Assembly (NCBI RefSeq): GCF_000215955.2
Contig: NZ_AFNV02000010.1
Coordinates: 62,001 to 126,000 of the forward strand
Direction: 5' to 3'
Length of the DNA: 64,000 nt
From: Salinisphaera shabanensis E1L3A
Lineage (GTDB): Bacteria; Pseudomonadota; Gammaproteobacteria; Nevskiales; Salinisphaeraceae
Shown here: one piece after another, positions 18,583 to 26,641 of the stretch
Layout of the letters: every line of letters begins with the position of its first letter
How positions within the stretch are numbered: position 1 is the first letter of the stretch
Position numbers and translations under genes: made by a program
The notes under the pieces: model-generated
What the model saw: only the letters and a program-made list of their open reading frames with translations
Databases searched by the model: none
What the model was told of the DNA's origin: nothing

Positions 18583-19341
18583 ATGGCCAATGCCGCGACC
18601 GATCATCCGTCCCGGATGACGCAAGAGGAATGGGAGGTCCGCAAAGATCTCGCCGCTGCCTATCGCCTGGTATCACTCTATGGCTGGGATGATCTGGTAT
18701 TCACCCACCTGTCGGCTCGGGTGCCGGGGCCAGAACACCATTTTCTGATCAATCCCTACGGCTGGCTGTTCGACGAAATTACAGCGTCGTCGCTGGTCAA
18801 GGTCGATGAAGACGGGCAGATCGTCGACCCCGGTGCAACCAACCGCGTCAACCCGGCCGGCTTCACCATTCATAGCGCGGTCCATATGGCGCGCGAAGAA
18901 GCCGGTGCTGTTCTGCACTTGCACGCAGCTGACGGTGTGGCGGTCAGCGCCCACCCCGATGGCCTGTTGCCGCTGAGCCAGACCGCCATGCTTTGCATAC
19001 CGCATATCTGCTTTCACGAATACGAAGGCGTGGCGCTGAATCTGGACGAGCGTGAGCGCCTCGTCGCAGACCTCGGCGATCACGACATCATGCTGCTGCG
19101 TAACCACGGCACGCTCACCGTCGGCAAGAACGTCGGCGAAGCCTTTACTTATATGTATTTCCTGATGAAGGCCTGCCAGATCCAGGTACGCACGCTGGCC
19201 ATGGGCCCCGGGCATACCCCGTCGCAGCAGGCGCTGGACACCACCGCCCAGCAGGCGCAGAGCCTGGGCGCCGGCCACAAGCTGGCCTGGCCGGCGCTGA
19301 TTCGCAAGCTCGAGCGTATGGGCAGCGATTACGCCACCTGA
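18583..19341 (+). CDS. Class II aldolase/adducin-family protein
   Basis: A 252-aa member of the zinc-dependent class II aldolase/epimerase family (fuculose-phosphate aldolase fold). Metal-binding histidines are visible in AVLHLHAADG (HxH) and LLRNHGTLTVG. The N-terminal WDDLVFTHLSARVPG and FLINPYGWLFDEITASSLVKVD are typical of the subgroup found near acyl-CoA and alcohol metabolism genes, whose substrates are mostly unknown. The start is supported by AGGAGG eight bases before the ATG. It is a single gene with its own strong terminator, divergent from the thiolase-gcdH operon. Confidence 0.88.
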   Translation: MANAATDHPSRMTQEEWEVRKDLAAAYRLVSLYGWDDLVFTHLSARVPGPEHHFLINPYGWLFDEITASSLVKVDEDGQIVDPGATNRVNPAGFTIHSAVHMAREEAGAVLHLHAADGVAVSAHPDGLLPLSQTAMLCIPHICFHEYEGVALNLDERERLVADLGDHDIMLLRNHGTLTVGKNVGEAFTYMYFLMKACQIQVRTLAMGPGHTPSQQALDTTAQQAQSLGAGHKLAWPALIRKLERMGSDYAT

Positions 19342-19368
19342 ACACCCAGAACGCCAGCGAAAGCACAT

Positions 19369-19398
19369 ACCCCGGTTCGGCGATGAACCGGGGTTTTT
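19369..19398 (+). terminator. Intrinsic terminator of the aldolase gene
   Basis: ACCCCGGTTC pairs with GAACCGGGGT around a six-base loop and runs into five T residues. Confidence 0.93.
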
Positions 19399-19460
19399 CG
19401 TTTATACGCCGATCGCGTTCGTATTCAGCGGCTGCCGCCGCGCACTTGGGCGCCGACGCG

Positions 19461-20411
19461 CTATGCCGGCTGGGCGAAAACGCGCTGCAAACGCATGCCG
19501 CAGGCTTCCAGGCATTCGTGCGCCGCGTCCAGAACGCCGGGCATGTTGATGAAACCGTGGATCATGCCCGGGTAATGCAGGTGCTCGGCGTCGTTGCCAT
19601 GGGCGCGCAGTTGTTCGTAATAGGCGATATCTTCGTCGCGTAGCGGATCATAGCCGGCGGAAATCACCAGCGCCGGTGGAAGTCCGCCGAGGTCGTCGGC
19701 ATGCAGCGGCGACGAGTACGGATCGTTCGCGTCCGCGGGTTCACCACTGAAATAATGGTTCATGAACCAGTCGAGCAGGGGACGCGTGAGTCGGTAACCT
19801 TCGGCAAGTTCGGTGTGCGAAGGCTGACTGCGCGTGCGATCGGTGCCCGGATATATCAGCAGCTGATAGACGAAATCCGGTCCGCCCTCGGCCTTGGCTT
19901 TCAAGCAGGTCACGGTGGCCAGATTGCCGCCGGCGCTATCACCACCGATAGCGATACGATCTCGCTGTGCACCCAAGGCCTCGGCATTGTCGACGATCCA
20001 GTTCACCGCGGCCCAGCAATCCTCGACCGGCTCCGGATACGGATATTCCGGTGCCATGCGGTAATCGATCGAAATCACCATACAATCACCGTTCAAGGCG
20101 AGATGACGGCAGGGAATATCGTGGCTATCGAGACTGCCGATGACATAGCCGCCGCCATGGATATAGATCAGTAGCGGCAGCGCTTCGCCGGCCGGGTCGC
20201 GCGGTGTATAGACGCGCAGGCCAATATCGCCGCGCGGACTGGGCGCTGCCATATCACGCACATCGAACAGCTCAGGCGCACGGCCGCCGACAACGGCACA
20301 GCCCTTCTCGTACTGTATGCGCGCCGCCTGCGGCGATAGCGTTTCAAGCAGGGGCAGCCCGCTCTGCTCGGCTGCCTCCAGAAAGCGTGCCGCCTGGGGA
20401 TCCAGTGTCAT
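19461..20411 (-). CDS. HSL-family alpha/beta hydrolase (esterase)
   Basis: Carboxylesterase of 316 aa in the hormone-sensitive-lipase family. The oxyanion-hole motif is YIHGGGYVIGSLDSHD and the nucleophile elbow is GGDSAGGNLA. The catalytic Asp and His fit SAGYDPLRDEDIAYYEQL and YPGMIHGFINMPG. It should hydrolyse short- to medium-chain esters in the cytoplasm. It lies 62 bases downstream of a second alpha/beta hydrolase on the same strand, so the two are probably co-transcribed. The Shine-Dalgarno is weak. Confidence 0.9.
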   Translation of the reverse strand: MTLDPQAARFLEAAEQSGLPLLETLSPQAARIQYEKGCAVVGGRAPELFDVRDMAAPSPRGDIGLRVYTPRDPAGEALPLLIYIHGGGYVIGSLDSHDIPCRHLALNGDCMVISIDYRMAPEYPYPEPVEDCWAAVNWIVDNAEALGAQRDRIAIGGDSAGGNLATVTCLKAKAEGGPDFVYQLLIYPGTDRTRSQPSHTELAEGYRLTRPLLDWFMNHYFSGEPADANDPYSSPLHADDLGGLPPALVISAGYDPLRDEDIAYYEQLRAHGNDAEHLHYPGMIHGFINMPGVLDAAHECLEACGMRLQRVFAQPA

Positions 20412-20473
20412 GGGTAGTCTCGATAGTACGAATGTAGATTACAGCTGCGCGGTTCATAAAACGGGTATCGGCC

Positions 20474-21265
20474 CTAACCGTTGCGTCGCAGAAACGATTC
20501 AATTGCTTTGGTTACTGGTCCCGGGTGGGTCAGGTTCGCGGCATGGCCGCCCCCAGGTACAACGACCCGTTCCGCGTTGGGCAGATGCTCCGCCAGCTGC
20601 TCGGCCCGGGCCATGGGTATGGCCATATCCGCATCGCCATGCACGACCAGCGATGGCTGCTCGATCGCGCCGAGTTGATCGGTAACGTCATCGCGCGAAG
20701 TCAGCGTATGGAAAGCCGCGAGCAGATTGTGCGACTGCCAGCCGCGCCATTTATGCTGCCAGTACGCGGTTTCTCTCGAACCCGTACCCAAGATTATGCC
20801 GGCAATCGTATCGGCAATTTCATCGGGCAAACCATGCGTCGCCCAGGTGTCGATCATCTGTTTGTAGCCCGGAAGATTGTCGGGATTCTCGAGCCCGGCC
20901 TGGGTATCTAAAAGTATCAAGGCGCGCACACGCTGCGGGTGGATCAACGCACAACGTAGCGACAGGAAACCACCTTGACTCATACCGGCCAGAGTCGCCT
21001 GCTCAACCCCCAGATAATCCAGCAAGGCGACGAGATCGTCGGCCGAGTCGTAGTAGCTGAACGGCGCCGGCGTTTCGCCGGTGGCAGTACACCCATGGGC
21101 ACGTTGGTCCCAGGCAATGCAACGATAGTTGTCCTCGAAAGCTGCCACCTGCGGCGCAAACATTTCGTGATCCATCAGCAGGCCGTGCGAGAACACGATC
21201 ACCGGCCGATCACCACCGCTGTCCTGATAAAAAACATCCTGCCCATTGACCGAAGCGAAAGGCAT
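20474..21265 (-). CDS. Alpha/beta-fold hydrolase (enol-lactonase/haloperoxidase-like)
   Basis: A 263-aa alpha/beta hydrolase. The nucleophile elbow is LAGMSQGGFLSL, the acid lies in VVHGDADMAIP and the histidine in VPGGGHAANLTHP. The GMSQGG elbow and overall layout resemble 3-oxoadipate enol-lactonases and non-heme haloperoxidases, but the substrate cannot be fixed. A clear AGAGGAGA ribosome site precedes ATG 21265. A 16-base palindrome lies 20 bases upstream of the start and could be an operator. Likely first gene of an operon with the HSL esterase. Confidence 0.85.
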   Translation of the reverse strand: MPFASVNGQDVFYQDSGGDRPVIVFSHGLLMDHEMFAPQVAAFEDNYRCIAWDQRAHGCTATGETPAPFSYYDSADDLVALLDYLGVEQATLAGMSQGGFLSLRCALIHPQRVRALILLDTQAGLENPDNLPGYKQMIDTWATHGLPDEIADTIAGIILGTGSRETAYWQHKWRGWQSHNLLAAFHTLTSRDDVTDQLGAIEQPSLVVHGDADMAIPMARAEQLAEHLPNAERVVVPGGGHAANLTHPGPVTKAIESFLRRNG

Positions 21266-21285
21266 CAGACTCTCCTCTTTATTAT

Positions 21286-21301
21286 CGCTAATTATTTAGC
21301 G
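21286..21301. promoter_or_regulatory. Palindrome CGCTAA-TTAT-TTAGCG before the hydrolase gene
   Basis: A perfect six-base inverted repeat with a four-base AT spacer lies 20 bases upstream of the hydrolase ATG, in an AT-rich patch. Its size and position suit a TetR- or MarR-type operator. I found no second copy. Confidence 0.4.
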
Positions 21302-21500
21302 TAATCAGAGACTAGCATCGTGCCTGTAAACACGCTTGCAGGTCTGACTGCAAAATGCACCTATGCCCCGCCACGCAAAAGGACAGTTTAGACAGGTTTA
21401 GACGGCAGATCCGCCTTCTTGCGCATTCGGGCCATGCGCAAGAATCCGGCGCTTAGCTAAGCATCGACCAATCCCCGCGCGACAACATCATCGCGCGCAT

Positions 21501-21956
21501 TTACGGGTAGCGAAGCACGTCCTCACCGTGAAAACGCTGGCCGGTATCGACAAAGCCATGACGCTCATAAAGCCCCCGCGCGGCGGCGTTGTCCGGCGTG
21601 AGGCTGATCAGGATCGGCGCCTCGGGGCGCTCTTCCTTGAGCGTGTCGATAATCGCCTGTAACGCCAGGCTACCGTAACCGACGCCCTGCCAGGCGATAT
21701 CGATCATGAAACGGGGGATATTGTAGGCCTGCGGCGCAGCGAGATACTCAGCCATCGCGAAACCGATGAGCGTTTCGTTCGCATAGATCGCATAAGGCGT
21801 ACAACTGGGCTGCACGTACGCCTCAGCTAACGAATAGAGGTTGGAGGCTACGCGTGTGGCCTGTTCCTGCGACAGGCGCAAATGAATAACCTGCTGCCAG
21901 TTGCGTAAATCGACCGGCCGCAAGGTGACGCTTGGCATGGATTCGTCTGTGCTCAT
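21501..21956 (-). CDS. GNAT-family N-acetyltransferase
   Basis: A 151-aa acetyltransferase using acetyl-CoA. The acetyl-CoA pyrophosphate loop appears as QGVGYGSLALQAI (motif A), after a strand with YNIPRFMIDIAW, and motif B is NAAARGLYERHGFVDTGQRF. The pattern resembles spermidine/spermine and diamine acetyltransferases of the BltD/SpeG group, but the acceptor is not proven. ATG 21956 (MSTDESMPSVTLRPVDL) is chosen; the frame extends upstream through the deacetylase stop. The gap to the upstream histone-deacetylase-family gene is only seven bases, so the two are co-translated and probably act on related acetylated substrates. Confidence 0.85.
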   Translation of the reverse strand: MSTDESMPSVTLRPVDLRNWQQVIHLRLSQEQATRVASNLYSLAEAYVQPSCTPYAIYANETLIGFAMAEYLAAPQAYNIPRFMIDIAWQGVGYGSLALQAIIDTLKEERPEAPILISLTPDNAAARGLYERHGFVDTGQRFHGEDVLRYP

Positions 21957-21963
21957 GACGTGG

Positions 21964-23070
21964 TTATTCCATCTCGGCAAAAGCCGAGCGATGAAATTCG
22001 GCGATCTCCGCGACTTCTTCCACGCCGGGCTCACGCACGGTTGCCGGCGCGGCCCCCGCCATGACTTCGAGTACACGATGGGTACAACGGGCCAGCGTAT
22101 CCGGGTTGTAGCCACCTTCCAGGGCCATCACCAGCCGGCCGTCGCAATACTGGTCAGCCAGACGCTGGACAATACCGGCCATCGCGCTATAGCCGTCGTA
22201 GCTCATGTTCAGGCACAACTCGGTGCGATGCGCGTCCATACCGGCCGACACCAGAATCAATTCCGGCTTGAACCACTCGACCGCGGGCACGAGGATATTC
22301 TCGAACGCGTTGATGATCGCCAGATCACCGGCGTCCTCGGGCAGCGGCACGTTGACTGTCGTACCTTCGCCCAGCCCTTCCCCGATCTCCTCCATATCGC
22401 CGGTGCCCGGGTAAAAGGGGGCAGCCCGATGGGTGTCGAAGAACATCACGCTCGGATCGGCATCGAAGATGTCCTGCGTGCCATTACCGTGGTGTGCATC
22501 CCAGTCGATGATCAGCACGCGCTCGATATCCCATTGGAATTGAGCATGAGCCGCAGCGACCGCAATGTTGTTGAACAGGCAGAAGCCACGAGCACGCACC
22601 GCGTTGGCGTGGTGGCCCGGCGGGCGACAGATCACGAACGCCGACTGGACTTTCTTTTCGAACACCGCGTCTACCGCGGCAATCGTCGAGCCCGCCGCAA
22701 CCTCGGCCGCTTCCAGGCTACCCGCTGAGACCGCCGTAGTATCCACGTCGAGCCATGCCTGCTTGCCTTCCAACTCATGCAGGTTTTCCAGATACGAGGT
22801 CGTATGCACCCGGCTGAGCTGCTCGCGCGTCGCCGGCTGGCCCGTGGTGATACGGACACCGGCTATCGGCTCGGCCTCGAGCAACTCCCTGACCGCTATC
22901 ACTCGACCCGGGTGCTCGGGATAACTCCACTTGGCCTCCACGCCGAGGCCGTCGAGAATGCCGCGGATACGCTTGTCCATGCGCCCCGGGAGGAACTCCT
23001 CTTCGGCCTCGGGCCGATGCGAAAGCACCCGTTCGTCATAAATCACCAACACGTCACGATCGCCCACCAC
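21964..23070 (-). CDS. Histone deacetylase/acetylpolyamine amidohydrolase-family enzyme
   Basis: Zinc-dependent deacetylase of 368 aa. Class II HDAC-family features are visible: tandem His in CRPPGHHANA, the zinc-binding IIDWDAHHGNGTQDIF, MFFDTHRAAPFYPGTG, a further metal Asp in LVSAGMDAH and the closing LEGGYNPDTLA. It removes acetyl groups from lysine or polyamines. The listed frame begins at GTG 23079, but that codon overlaps the AAGGAG ribosome site (23080-23085). GTG 23070 lies eight bases beyond it and is the better start. Operon with the GNAT acetyltransferase downstream. Confidence 0.9.
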   Translation of the reverse strand: MVGDRDVLVIYDERVLSHRPEAEEEFLPGRMDKRIRGILDGLGVEAKWSYPEHPGRVIAVRELLEAEPIAGVRITTGQPATREQLSRVHTTSYLENLHELEGKQAWLDVDTTAVSAGSLEAAEVAAGSTIAAVDAVFEKKVQSAFVICRPPGHHANAVRARGFCLFNNIAVAAAHAQFQWDIERVLIIDWDAHHGNGTQDIFDADPSVMFFDTHRAAPFYPGTGDMEEIGEGLGEGTTVNVPLPEDAGDLAIINAFENILVPAVEWFKPELILVSAGMDAHRTELCLNMSYDGYSAMAGIVQRLADQYCDGRLVMALEGGYNPDTLARCTHRVLEVMAGAAPATVREPGVEEVAEIAEFHRSAFAEME

Positions 23071-23165
23071 GGCTAGCACTCCTTGGTAAACATCGCCTCA
23101 GCGTAGCAGCCGCCGGCGTCCGCCCGCTCAGTTCGACATGCAGGGCGAGAAATAATTCGCGCCGA

Positions 23166-24104
23166 CTAGGCCTGTTTCTCGGCTAATACATCGCGCATGG
23201 AAAACGCCACACGCATGGTTTCCAGTCGAGGCACCTCGACGTTCAGATGGTGCGCGATATCCACCACATTACCCAGGATCGCTTCGATTTCCATGGGCCG
23301 ACCGTTGAGATAGTCCAGCGCCATACTATTGCGATAGGCGGGCATCTTGCGGGTTCCGGCAATGTTCTTGTCGATCGCGCTTTCCGGCATCGGGTAGCCG
23401 TCGGCGGCGGCCACGGCACAGACTTCGGCCATCATTGCCCGGGCCAGATCCTCGCCGCCGGGCGTATCCAGCAGCGTCACCGTATCCGCACCGCCGGCAA
23501 GCACCGACAACGGGTTGAACGGCGTATTCCACAGGCTCTTGCGCCAGCGCTCACCCACCACCGCTTCAGACAGCTTGACGTCGATACCGCCGGCCTCGAA
23601 GCGCGCGGCGATATCGCGACAATCGTCGGTGATGCCTTCGGGCCAAGCGCCCATGGTGAGTGCACCGAACGCCTTGTGCTCGATCTTGCCCGGCGCGACC
23701 CGGCTCACGGCGATGAACGCCAGACAGCTGATAACGGGATTGTCGGGCAAGGCATCGGCGACTTCGCGTTCGATATCGATACCGTTTTCGATCAGCACGA
23801 TACGTGTGTTTTCGCCAACCCATGGCTTGATCAACGCGGCCCGGTCGATTGACGGCAGCACCTTCACGCAGCAGATCACGTAATCGGCTTCGTGTTCGGG
23901 CGTATCGCCGTCGCGATAAACGCCATCCGGCCGGTACGACAGATCGCCCAGCGGGCTGTCGATCTGAAAACCCTCGGCCTTGACCGCCTCATATTCCGAC
24001 CGCAGCACCACGCTCACATGACAGCCGGCCCGCTTGAGAATCGCGCCATAGAAACTGCCGATCGCCCCGGCACCGACCACGACAACGCGTGTGCTTTCAC
24101 TCAT
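23166..24104 (-). CDS. 2-dehydropantoate 2-reductase-family (PanE-like) oxidoreductase
   Basis: NADP-dependent ketoacid reductase family, 312 aa. The N-terminal Rossmann motif is VVVVGAGAIGSFYGA. ApbA/PanE catalytic features follow: the conserved Lys in GERWRKSLWNTPFNP and the Glu in GRPMEIEAILGNVV. True PanE reduces ketopantoate in pantothenate synthesis. The setting among acyl-CoA genes and the lack of other pan genes leave room for another 2-oxoacid substrate. It has a clear AAGGAA site before the ATG. It is a lone gene between the deacetylase operon and the acyl-CoA operon terminator. Confidence 0.82.
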   Translation of the reverse strand: MSESTRVVVVGAGAIGSFYGAILKRAGCHVSVVLRSEYEAVKAEGFQIDSPLGDLSYRPDGVYRDGDTPEHEADYVICCVKVLPSIDRAALIKPWVGENTRIVLIENGIDIEREVADALPDNPVISCLAFIAVSRVAPGKIEHKAFGALTMGAWPEGITDDCRDIAARFEAGGIDVKLSEAVVGERWRKSLWNTPFNPLSVLAGGADTVTLLDTPGGEDLARAMMAEVCAVAAADGYPMPESAIDKNIAGTRKMPAYRNSMALDYLNGRPMEIEAILGNVVDIAHHLNVEVPRLETMRVAFSMRDVLAEKQA

Positions 24105-24191
24105 CGCAAATTCCTTTTCAATAACCGCCCGGCAATATGCCGGTCATCGAACCTGCCCGTCACGCCCTGCGTTCGAACAGACCGAAAATCT

Positions 24192-24228
24192 AAAAAAAAC
24201 GGGCTGCCAGCGCCAGCCGACAGCCCGT
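24192..24228 (-). terminator. Intrinsic terminator of the acyl-CoA catabolic operon
   Basis: ACGGGCTG and CAGCCCGT pair around a 14-base loop that can pair further, followed by eight U on the minus strand. It lies 24 bases past the last acyl-CoA dehydrogenase stop. Confidence 0.88.
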
Positions 24229-24251
24229 GTTTCGCTAGCGCAGCATGCGGA

Positions 24252-25403
24252 TCACGCGGCCGCGTTCTCCTCGACCAGCAGGTCGATGAGACGGTCCGTG
24301 TGATAGTTGCCGTCGCCCAGATAGTGGTCGATCAGCACGATACGCTTGGCGTAATGGGAAATGGACGATTCGTCCATCATACCCATGCCGCCGAACAGCT
24401 GGATCGCCTCCTCGGCCACGTGACGCCCGGCCTTGCTGACCATGGCCTTGGCCGCGGCCAGACGCTGGCGGCGCTCCGCGTCGGGCGCATCCAGCGAACA
24501 GGCGGCCCATAGCGCCAGCGAACGCACCTTCTCGAGCGAAATACGCATATCGACCATGCGGTGCTGCAGGGCCTGGAAGCTGCCGATCGGCACGCCGAAC
24601 TGCTTGCGCTCCTTGATGTAGTCCAGGGTCAGATCGCAGGCCACTTCCATGGCGCCGGCGGCTTCCGCGCACAGGGCGATAATGCCGCGATCCAGCGCAT
24701 ACTGAAGCGGTGCGGCCGCGCCGCCCTCTTCGCCCACCAGTGCATCGGCACCAACCTTGACGTTGTCGAGCACGATTTCGGCAGCGCGGTGGCCGTCGAA
24801 GGTGGTATAGCCATCACGCGAGACGCCGTCGGCGTTGCCGTCGACCAGGAAAGCGCTCAAGCCGTTCTTGCCCGGATTGTCGCCGCTGCTGCGGGCGATC
24901 ACCAGCAGCCGGTCGGCGCTGTCGCCGCCGAGCACTACCGCCTTCTTGCCGGACAGCACGTAGCTGTCGCCGTCTTTCTTGGCCGTGGTCTCGATCCAGA
25001 AGGGATCGTAGCGGCCGTTCGGCTCGTAGCAGGCCAGCGCATACTTCTGCTCGCCGGAGATGATCGGCTCCAGCGCGTCGGCCTTGGCATCGTCGCCGAG
25101 TGCGGCGTCGAGGAAGGTACCGGCCAACACCACGGTGGACAGATAGGGCTCGACCACCAGGCCACGGCCGAAGCCTTCGGCCACCACCATCAGCTCGGCA
25201 CCACCGCCGTTGAAACCGCCGGCGGCTTCCGAGAACGGTACCGCCAGCAGGCCGAGTTCGGCGAACTGCGACCATACCTCGGGCGAGTAGCCAGTGTCGG
25301 ATTTGATGATCTTCTCGCGCTGCTCGAAGCTGTACTGGTCGGCCACCACGCGGTCGACCATGTCCTTGAGCATGCGCTGCTCGTCGCTATAGGAAAAATC
25401 CAT
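24252..25403 (-). CDS. Acyl-CoA dehydrogenase, small-subunit type (PimD-like)
   Basis: ACAD-fold flavoprotein subunit of 383 aa, similar to the small subunit of pimeloyl-CoA dehydrogenase. It has the N-terminal helical domain, a beta domain (VLSGKKAVVLGGDSADRLLV) and a C-terminal helical domain with YIKERKQFGVPIGSFQALQHRMVDM and IQLFGGMGMMDESSISHYAKR. The position where many ACADs carry the catalytic YEGT glutamate reads LGDGNYH, and the alternative helix-G position reads ALDRG, so no catalytic base is visible. That is expected for a partner in a heteromeric enzyme. It lies 27 bases after the large subunit and is the last gene of the operon. Confidence 0.88.
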   Translation of the reverse strand: MDFSYSDEQRMLKDMVDRVVADQYSFEQREKIIKSDTGYSPEVWSQFAELGLLAVPFSEAAGGFNGGGAELMVVAEGFGRGLVVEPYLSTVVLAGTFLDAALGDDAKADALEPIISGEQKYALACYEPNGRYDPFWIETTAKKDGDSYVLSGKKAVVLGGDSADRLLVIARSSGDNPGKNGLSAFLVDGNADGVSRDGYTTFDGHRAAEIVLDNVKVGADALVGEEGGAAAPLQYALDRGIIALCAEAAGAMEVACDLTLDYIKERKQFGVPIGSFQALQHRMVDMRISLEKVRSLALWAACSLDAPDAERRQRLAAAKAMVSKAGRHVAEEAIQLFGGMGMMDESSISHYAKRIVLIDHYLGDGNYHTDRLIDLLVEENAAA

Positions 25404-25430
25404 TGTCTATTCCTTTTCCTGCGGGCCGGA

Positions 25431-26618
25431 CTACAGTCCGAGGATCGCCTTGGAAATGATGTTCTTCTGAATCTCGTTCGAGCCACCGAAGATCGACAGC
25501 TTGCGCAGATTGAAGTACGTGGAGGAGGCCGAGGCCGAGAACTCGGGGCCGAAGGCGTCTTCGCCCACGTCGAGGTCGGGGAACGGCAGCGCATAGGGGC
25601 CGGCCAGCTCGCGATAGAGATCCGAGATCTTCTGGCGCACTTCCGTGCCCATGACCTTCAAAAACGAGCTTTCCGCACCCGGCACACCGCCGGCTTCGGC
25701 CGCGGAGACCACACGCAGGTTGGTCATTTCGACCGCCATGAGTTCGAGCTCGAGTTCGACCAGACGTTCGGCCACACGCGGGTGCTCGATCAGCGGCTTG
25801 CCTTCAGCCTGCTCGTTGCGCGCGATCTGCTTGAGGTGTTCCAGCGCAGCCTTGGAGATACCCACGCCGGCAATACCGGTACGCTCGAAGGTGAGCAGGT
25901 ACTTGGCACAGGTCCAGCCCTTGTTCTCTTCGCCGACCAGGTTCTCGACCGGCACCTTCACGTTGTCGAAGAACACTTCGTTGACTTCGTGCGCACCGTC
26001 GAGGGTGATCAACGGACGCACGGTCACGCCGGGGGTGTTTTCCATGTCCACGAGCAAAAAGGAAATGCCTTCCTGCTTCTTGACCGTGGTATCGGTGCGC
26101 ACCAGCACGAAGATCATGTTCGCGTGCTGGCCCAGCGTGGTCCAGGTCTTCTGACCGTTGACGATGTAATGATCGCCATCACGCTCGGCGCGGCACTTCA
26201 GACTCGCCAGGTCCGAACCGGCGCCCGGCTCGGAATAACCCTGGGCCCACCAGTCCTCGCTTTTGAGGATGCGCGGGAGGTAGTAGTCCTTTTGTTCCTG
26301 CGTGCCGAACTTGATGATCACCGGCGCGACCATGTTCAGGCCGAACGGCAGGATCCGCGGCGCGCCGGCTTCGGCAGTTTCTTCTTCGAAGATATGCTTC
26401 TGAATCGGACTCCAGCCCGGGCCACCATGTTTTTCCGGCCAGTTGATCGCCAGCCAGCCTTTTTCATACAGCGCGCGCTGCCAGGTGATCATATCCTCGG
26501 GCGAGACATGCTCGGACGACTTCACCTTGTCGGAAATTTCCTTGGGCAGCTTTTCTGCCACGAAGGCGCGGACCTCGTCGCGGAATGCGAGCTCGGCTTC
26601 GTTATATTGAATATCCAT
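25431..26618 (-). CDS. Acyl-CoA dehydrogenase, large-subunit type (PimC-like)
   Basis: ACAD family, 395 aa, resembling pimeloyl-CoA dehydrogenase large subunits. The flavin-contact stretch is WWAQGYSEPGAGSDLASLKCRA and the substrate-gating region is HVEVNEVFFDNVKVP-like. The C-terminal catalytic site reads IFGGSNEIQKNII, where most ACADs have YEGT. Glu245 in LLTFERTGIAG aligns with the alternative base used by isovaleryl-CoA dehydrogenase, so it is the probable catalytic residue. With the small subunit it should oxidise longer-chain, dicarboxylic or branched acyl-CoAs. A CGGAG site precedes the ATG. It lies 23 bases after the FadJ-like gene. Confidence 0.9.
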   Translation of the reverse strand: MDIQYNEAELAFRDEVRAFVAEKLPKEISDKVKSSEHVSPEDMITWQRALYEKGWLAINWPEKHGGPGWSPIQKHIFEEETAEAGAPRILPFGLNMVAPVIIKFGTQEQKDYYLPRILKSEDWWAQGYSEPGAGSDLASLKCRAERDGDHYIVNGQKTWTTLGQHANMIFVLVRTDTTVKKQEGISFLLVDMENTPGVTVRPLITLDGAHEVNEVFFDNVKVPVENLVGEENKGWTCAKYLLTFERTGIAGVGISKAALEHLKQIARNEQAEGKPLIEHPRVAERLVELELELMAVEMTNLRVVSAAEAGGVPGAESSFLKVMGTEVRQKISDLYRELAGPYALPFPDLDVGEDAFGPEFSASASSTYFNLRKLSIFGGSNEIQKNIISKAILGL

Positions 26619-26641
26619 TGATTACTCCGTAATACCCAGCG

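Noticed and set aside
24561-26621. A 686-codon plus-strand open frame antisense to the two acyl-CoA dehydrogenase genes
   Set aside because: It mirrors two clear ACAD genes, its product is His/Gly/Arg-rich with no domain, and high-GC codon bias routinely opens the antisense frame.
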